Assembly: GCA_021730905.1 (NCBI GenBank)
Contig: JAKFYK010000062.1
Span: 62,001-126,000 of the forward strand
Reading direction: 5' to 3'
Source: Betaproteobacteria bacterium
Lineage (GTDB): Bacteria; Pseudomonadota; Gammaproteobacteria; Burkholderiales; SG8-41
DNA: 64,000 nt
The notes below the pieces were generated by a model. That model saw only the letters and a program-made list of their open reading frames with translations, had not been told where the DNA came from and made no database searches. Numbering within the stretch: the first letter of the stretch is position 1; each line of letters starts with the position of its first letter. The position numbers were made by a program, and so were the translations under genes. This document shows positions 61,601-64,000 of this stretch, piece by piece.

Positions 61601-64000
61601 CTTTTCACTACGGTCGACGGCGTTTCAGGCCCCATCCTGGTTCAGGATGACATGTCCGAGGGCAACCAGAATCCGGCCGACACCAACGCCGACGAGACTG
61701 ATTCCACAATGGCAGGCTCGCTGGCGGAGTTGGTGAGCGCGGGTGCGGATGAAGAATTGACCTTCAGCATCAAGCTGGACGAAGGCGACCTGCCGGAATT
61801 ATATTCGCAGGGCGACGAGCTTAATTACGAGGTCAGCGACGACGGTCATACCCTGACTGCCTATGCTGGCGAAAGTGAAGATGAACGCACGGTATTCACC
61901 CTCACGGTGAACGAGGATGGTTCGTGGAACTTTGACCTGCAAGACCAGCTTGACCATGTGGCTCCGCCAGAAGGTCAGAACGGCAGCGAGTTCGGCCCGT
62001 TGCGTGATGGTGAAGAAGGCTCGGTGGACAGCATCGACTTCTCACACATCATACTGGTGACGGACGCCGACGGCGACGAACTGGAACTGCTCAACGATGG
62101 CGACTTCACCATTAATGTGATGGACGACGTGCCGGTCGCTGCGGATGGCGGCGAAGGCGGCAGGCTCTCGGTCACGGCGATGGTAGAGGAAGACGGCATG
62201 TCCTACTCAAGCCCCGTGCCGGTCGACAATTCTGAAGGCAACAAACAGGCTGGCGATACCAATAGCGACGACGAAGTCTCGGGTGGCGCGGGATCGCTGA
62301 CGGCGTTGTTCTCGGTGGGTGCTGACGAGCCGGCTACCATCAGCCTTACCAACGACGACGGCGAATTGGACACGCTGCCGGCGCTGCTCTCCAAGGGCGA
62401 CGAAGTGTGGTATGAGCTCGATGGCAACGTGCTGACCGCGTATGCGGGTGAAGGCGAAGGCGAGCGCGTGGTGTTCACCCTGACGGTGAACAGCAATGGT
62501 TCGTGGAGCTTTGACCTGCGCGATCAGCTTGATCACGTGGACGACGGCAACAACAACGAAAACACCATGCTGCAAGTGGTGGAAGGCGATCCGGTGGCGA
62601 GCATCGACTTCTCGCTGCTGCTAGCGGTGACGGACGCCGACGGCGACAGGATGGTGCATCTGCTGAATGAGGGGCAGTTTGCGATCACCGTGCAGGACGA
62701 CATCCCCAGCGTAACGGTGCAGGTAAGTGAGGCAGAAAACAGCATTACGCTGACCACGCAGGATGCGCAGACCGACGGCGATCCGACGCATTTCGACACG
62801 GCGACTTCGAGCGTGAACTTCGGTGGCATGTTTGTCGCCAACCCGGTTCCGGGGGCGGACGAAAACGTGGACATCACTTGGAACTATGAGCTGGGCATTA
62901 CGGCCGCTCCGGTTGAAGGGTTGGTGGATTCGGGCCTGGACAGCAACCACCAGAACATTTACCTCTACGAAGTCACGGACGGTAATGTCACCTACATCGT
63001 GGGCTCGACCGAGCTCACCGCGCCGGCTCATCCGGAAGGCGAGAACGTTGTATTTAACCTGTCGGTGAACGACAACGGCGAAGTAACGCTTACGCAGTTC
63101 AAGCAAATCGACCACGCCAACAATAACGACGTTGCGCCGCCGTACGACGATCAGTTTGCGCTGCTGGCTAATGGCCTGGTAGGACTCACGGGCACGGCCA
63201 CCGCCACCGACTTTGATGGCGACGCGGTAGTCAGCGACGGCGTAACCATTGATCTGGGCCAGAACATCCGCTTTGCCGATGACGGCCCGGCGGATCCTCT
63301 CGCCGTTAACAAGGAAATTAACGAAGGCAGCAGAGGCAGCATCGATACCAACGTGATGCTGATCCTCGACGTGTCGGGCAGCATGGCTGGCGCGGGCATT
63401 GCCACACTGAAGAGCTCGGTGATGGAGCTGCTGAATAAATACGACGAATTAGGCGCGGTAAAGGTGCGTATCGTTACCTTTAGTGGCATCGCCAACGAGT
63501 GGGGTAGCGGGTGGTTGGACATAGGTGACACGTCGACTCCGGACACCGCCAAATATATCGTCAACAACCTGAGTGCGGATGGCGCCACCAACTACGACGA
63601 CGCACTCCTCGACGCGATGACGGCGTTTGGCACGCCGGGCAGCATTTCCGGAGCGCAGAACGTGTCGTATTTCCTCTCCGACGGCAATCCGACGCTTTCG
63701 AATGTGAATCCGGGCAGCAATAATCATGGTGGCGTATTTGAGCCGGGATTGGGTGACGGCATCGACGGAAACGGCACACTCAACGAGGTAAGCGAGCAAG
63801 AGTGGACAGATTTCCTCAATGCTAACGAGATCAAGTCTTACGCGCTGGCGATGGGTAACAATATTCAAGTTTCCAATCTTCACCCGATCGCATACAACGG
63901 CATCGGTGCTGGTGCCAATATGGACGGGGAACCGTTGCCGTCCTTTGACAACCTGGGCAGTATCGTGCTGTCCCCGGCGAATACGATTACCGGCAACCTG
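58673..64000 (+). CDS. lapA: Giant LapA-like type I-secreted adhesin, N-terminal 1776 residues (partial)
   Basis: The frame stays open from ATG 58673 to the end of the window. Residues 12-76 form the retention module (TIKVVTGDVKIIGVDGVARQ ... LENGRMLDLGRDSKIALDND) that plugs the TolC-type porin. AEATAAGGAPG at 111-121 contains the TAAG form of the LapG cleavage site, followed by a Gly-rich linker. Beta-rich domains follow, including a VCBS-like segment ending TIEDDSP. Three tandem T1SS-143-like repeats, each about 180-200 residues (from about 61,020 to 62,735), contain forms of VQEDGM, LPELYSNGDEV, FTLTLNADGSWTFDL and DQLDHVD. A von Willebrand A domain has the MIDAS motif LDVSGSM at about 1566 and DGATNYDDAL. 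The RTX secretion signal lies beyond the window. Confidence 0.93.
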   Translation, partial: MATAASGNAGVGTIKVVTGDVKIIGVDGVARQAQVGDRVFAKETIQTAANSIVQVQLENGRMLDLGRDSKIALDNDVIGPQGPTATQAPATGDIAALQAQIAAGADPSKVAEATAAGGAPGAGGGGDGGGGSPVVIDQADSRGPVTSGFNTSPASIAFSTAQDPQFINRPPTIEGKQVFVSDEGLDGGNLDESPIGGDTTNFSTISGTLNINDIDGQPLKVTLSIPTDPLSSGGETIVWALSANGHTLTGTINGGSTTIITVNVDDLGHYQVTLMGPIDHPDTSGEDDLDVRFLVTVTDPFGASASANLIVTIEDDSPTLAACECEPILLYANDFSQGGEGAVLDGGTGAGVASIVDVDGDEVTIVNGRLRLTDESGGDMQWLKVDSGSSFEGSFTASFDVIITDTINVGPEGQTSSERGNADGFSFQVGNDVNTDGVAEDSQTSGFALTIDTYDNGDEPIPTIEVWFDGNLLDSFNNVPAELIYGGPLHVSVEVDGETYTVTITNDDGPVWSASGNMGGTLPEDADFYFGARTGADADIHEIDNVVITASCGAHGGGEGEGGQGGNTPNSENTPFTMASPTGFELPAGATPVGGIVVDLIGLNGVRVVTQLAASSLYVGFSDNGTPVGFRGDPLTIGIQSGFSAELLAQLGGGIDKAAVRFTLYDGDSSPGDFDDGPDNTLLLNGVAIGLWSDVNSLTTDGLGNPIGGVGTGFEDEELDTGWFYTDDDSALAALFTALQGSNQLVVQLDDIDPEDNFFDFTRGVDGSLINVGAGPAVVGENCVTVITAAVQEDGMDGVPTNDLSIGNKESGGSNSDDEAVSAAGSLRALFSFGADGPGDFVMLTDTSGLPELYSNGDEVSYSVSSNVLTATAGEDDRVVFTLTLNADGSWTFDLMDQLDHVDNDLNDENTALREGEEGSVNSIDFSSLIQATDGDGDKAPALPAGTFTITVEDDIPVHAGLEGGISATVREDGMRLFTTVDGVSGPILVQDDMSEGNQNPADTNADETDSTMAGSLAELVSAGADEELTFSIKLDEGDLPELYSQGDELNYEVSDDGHTLTAYAGESEDERTVFTLTVNEDGSWNFDLQDQLDHVAPPEGQNGSEFGPLRDGEEGSVDSIDFSHIILVTDADGDELELLNDGDFTINVMDDVPVAADGGEGGRLSVTAMVEEDGMSYSSPVPVDNSEGNKQAGDTNSDDEVSGGAGSLTALFSVGADEPATISLTNDDGELDTLPALLSKGDEVWYELDGNVLTAYAGEGEGERVVFTLTVNSNGSWSFDLRDQLDHVDDGNNNENTMLQVVEGDPVASIDFSLLLAVTDADGDRMVHLLNEGQFAITVQDDIPSVTVQVSEAENSITLTTQDAQTDGDPTHFDTATSSVNFGGMFVANPVPGADENVDITWNYELGITAAPVEGLVDSGLDSNHQNIYLYEVTDGNVTYIVGSTELTAPAHPEGENVVFNLSVNDNGEVTLTQFKQIDHANNNDVAPPYDDQFALLANGLVGLTGTATATDFDGDAVVSDGVTIDLGQNIRFADDGPADPLAVNKEINEGSRGSIDTNVMLILDVSGSMAGAGIATLKSSVMELLNKYDELGAVKVRIVTFSGIANEWGSGWLDIGDTSTPDTAKYIVNNLSADGATNYDDALLDAMTAFGTPGSISGAQNVSYFLSDGNPTLSNVNPGSNNHGGVFEPGLGDGIDGNGTLNEVSEQEWTDFLNANEIKSYALAMGNNIQVSNLHPIAYNGIGAGANMDGEPLPSFDNLGSIVLSPANTITGNL

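Noticed and set aside
58619-63883. Several minus-strand frames of 100-310 codons opposite the adhesin
   Set aside because: The plus-strand frame is open for the full 1776 codons with clear repeats and vWA motifs; the minus frames are its shadows.
1-64000. CRISPR arrays, insertion sequences, prophage, integrons
   Set aside because: I saw no regularly spaced repeats, transposase or integrase genes, or attachment-site duplications in the window, including next to the tRNA-Arg gene.

Overview
The window looks like a chromosomal segment (no plasmid, phage or conjugation genes) of a GC-rich betaproteobacterium of Burkholderiales type. The supporting signs are Bug/TctC-type solute receptors, the argH / algZ-algR / hemC-hemD-hemX-hemY neighbourhood, the order dsbD-tlpA-aroQ-accB-accC-prmA-DUF3426, and a Lap-type adhesin system. 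These are judgements from gene content and order; no database search was possible.

Layout: 1-7.4 kb is a sulfonate-catabolism module. It holds a TauE/SafE-type exporter (partial, minus strand), a five-gene branched-chain-type ABC importer and xsc (sulfoacetaldehyde acetyltransferase), closed by a strong bidirectional terminator shared with argH. 7.4-10.6 kb is argH divergent from an AlgZ/AlgR-type two-component system. 10.6-22.3 kb is an accessory block: an NHL lipoprotein, a Tat-exported VIT/vWA protein, a quinone-oxidoreductase-like enzyme, an AT-rich orphan with a HEPN-like motif, a CMD protein, a small methyltransferase-like membrane protein, two exported alpha/beta hydrolases, a PQQ alcohol dehydrogenase carrying the lanthanide-type Asp, and an exported thioredoxin-fold protein. 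It separates algR from hemC, genes that are close neighbours in pseudomonads. 22.3-26.4 kb is hemC-hemD-hemX-hemY. 26.4-31.4 kb (mostly minus) has two Bug receptors, a phosphofructokinase, an alpha/beta hydrolase lacking its nucleophilic Ser, and a ferredoxin reductase. 31.4-39.5 kb is housekeeping: SDR, cutA, dsbD, tlpA, aroQ, accBC, prmA, DUF3426.

39.5-42.3 kb is a decayed glycine-cleavage locus: intact gcvH, a broken gcvPA remnant, tpx, and an open GcvPB-like reading frame that has lost the PLP-binding motifs. 42.3-47.2 kb carries dgkA, mscL, a sugar/nucleoside kinase, a glycine-zipper lipoprotein, plsC, apaH, a cytochrome c and tRNA-Arg(CCG). 47.3-64 kb is a full Lap biofilm system: lapG protease, lapD c-di-GMP receptor, type I secretion ATPase, adaptor and TolC-type porin, a LuxR-type regulator, and the first 1776 codons of a giant LapA-like adhesin that runs off the window with a candidate LapG cleavage site, T1SS-143-like repeats and a vWA domain. 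A small unlinked gene and an M23 peptidase sit between the secretion genes and the adhesin.

The most unusual unexplained signal is an AT-rich interspersed element (core TAAGTATTTGTTTTTAA), seen about ten times. Nearly all copies lie just upstream of, or in the first codons of, a gene and mostly point the same way as that gene. Other notable items are the GcvPB pseudoenzyme, the Ser-less hydrolase, the D103N-type phosphofructokinase, and a short interspersed repeat built into the coding sequence of a Bug receptor.
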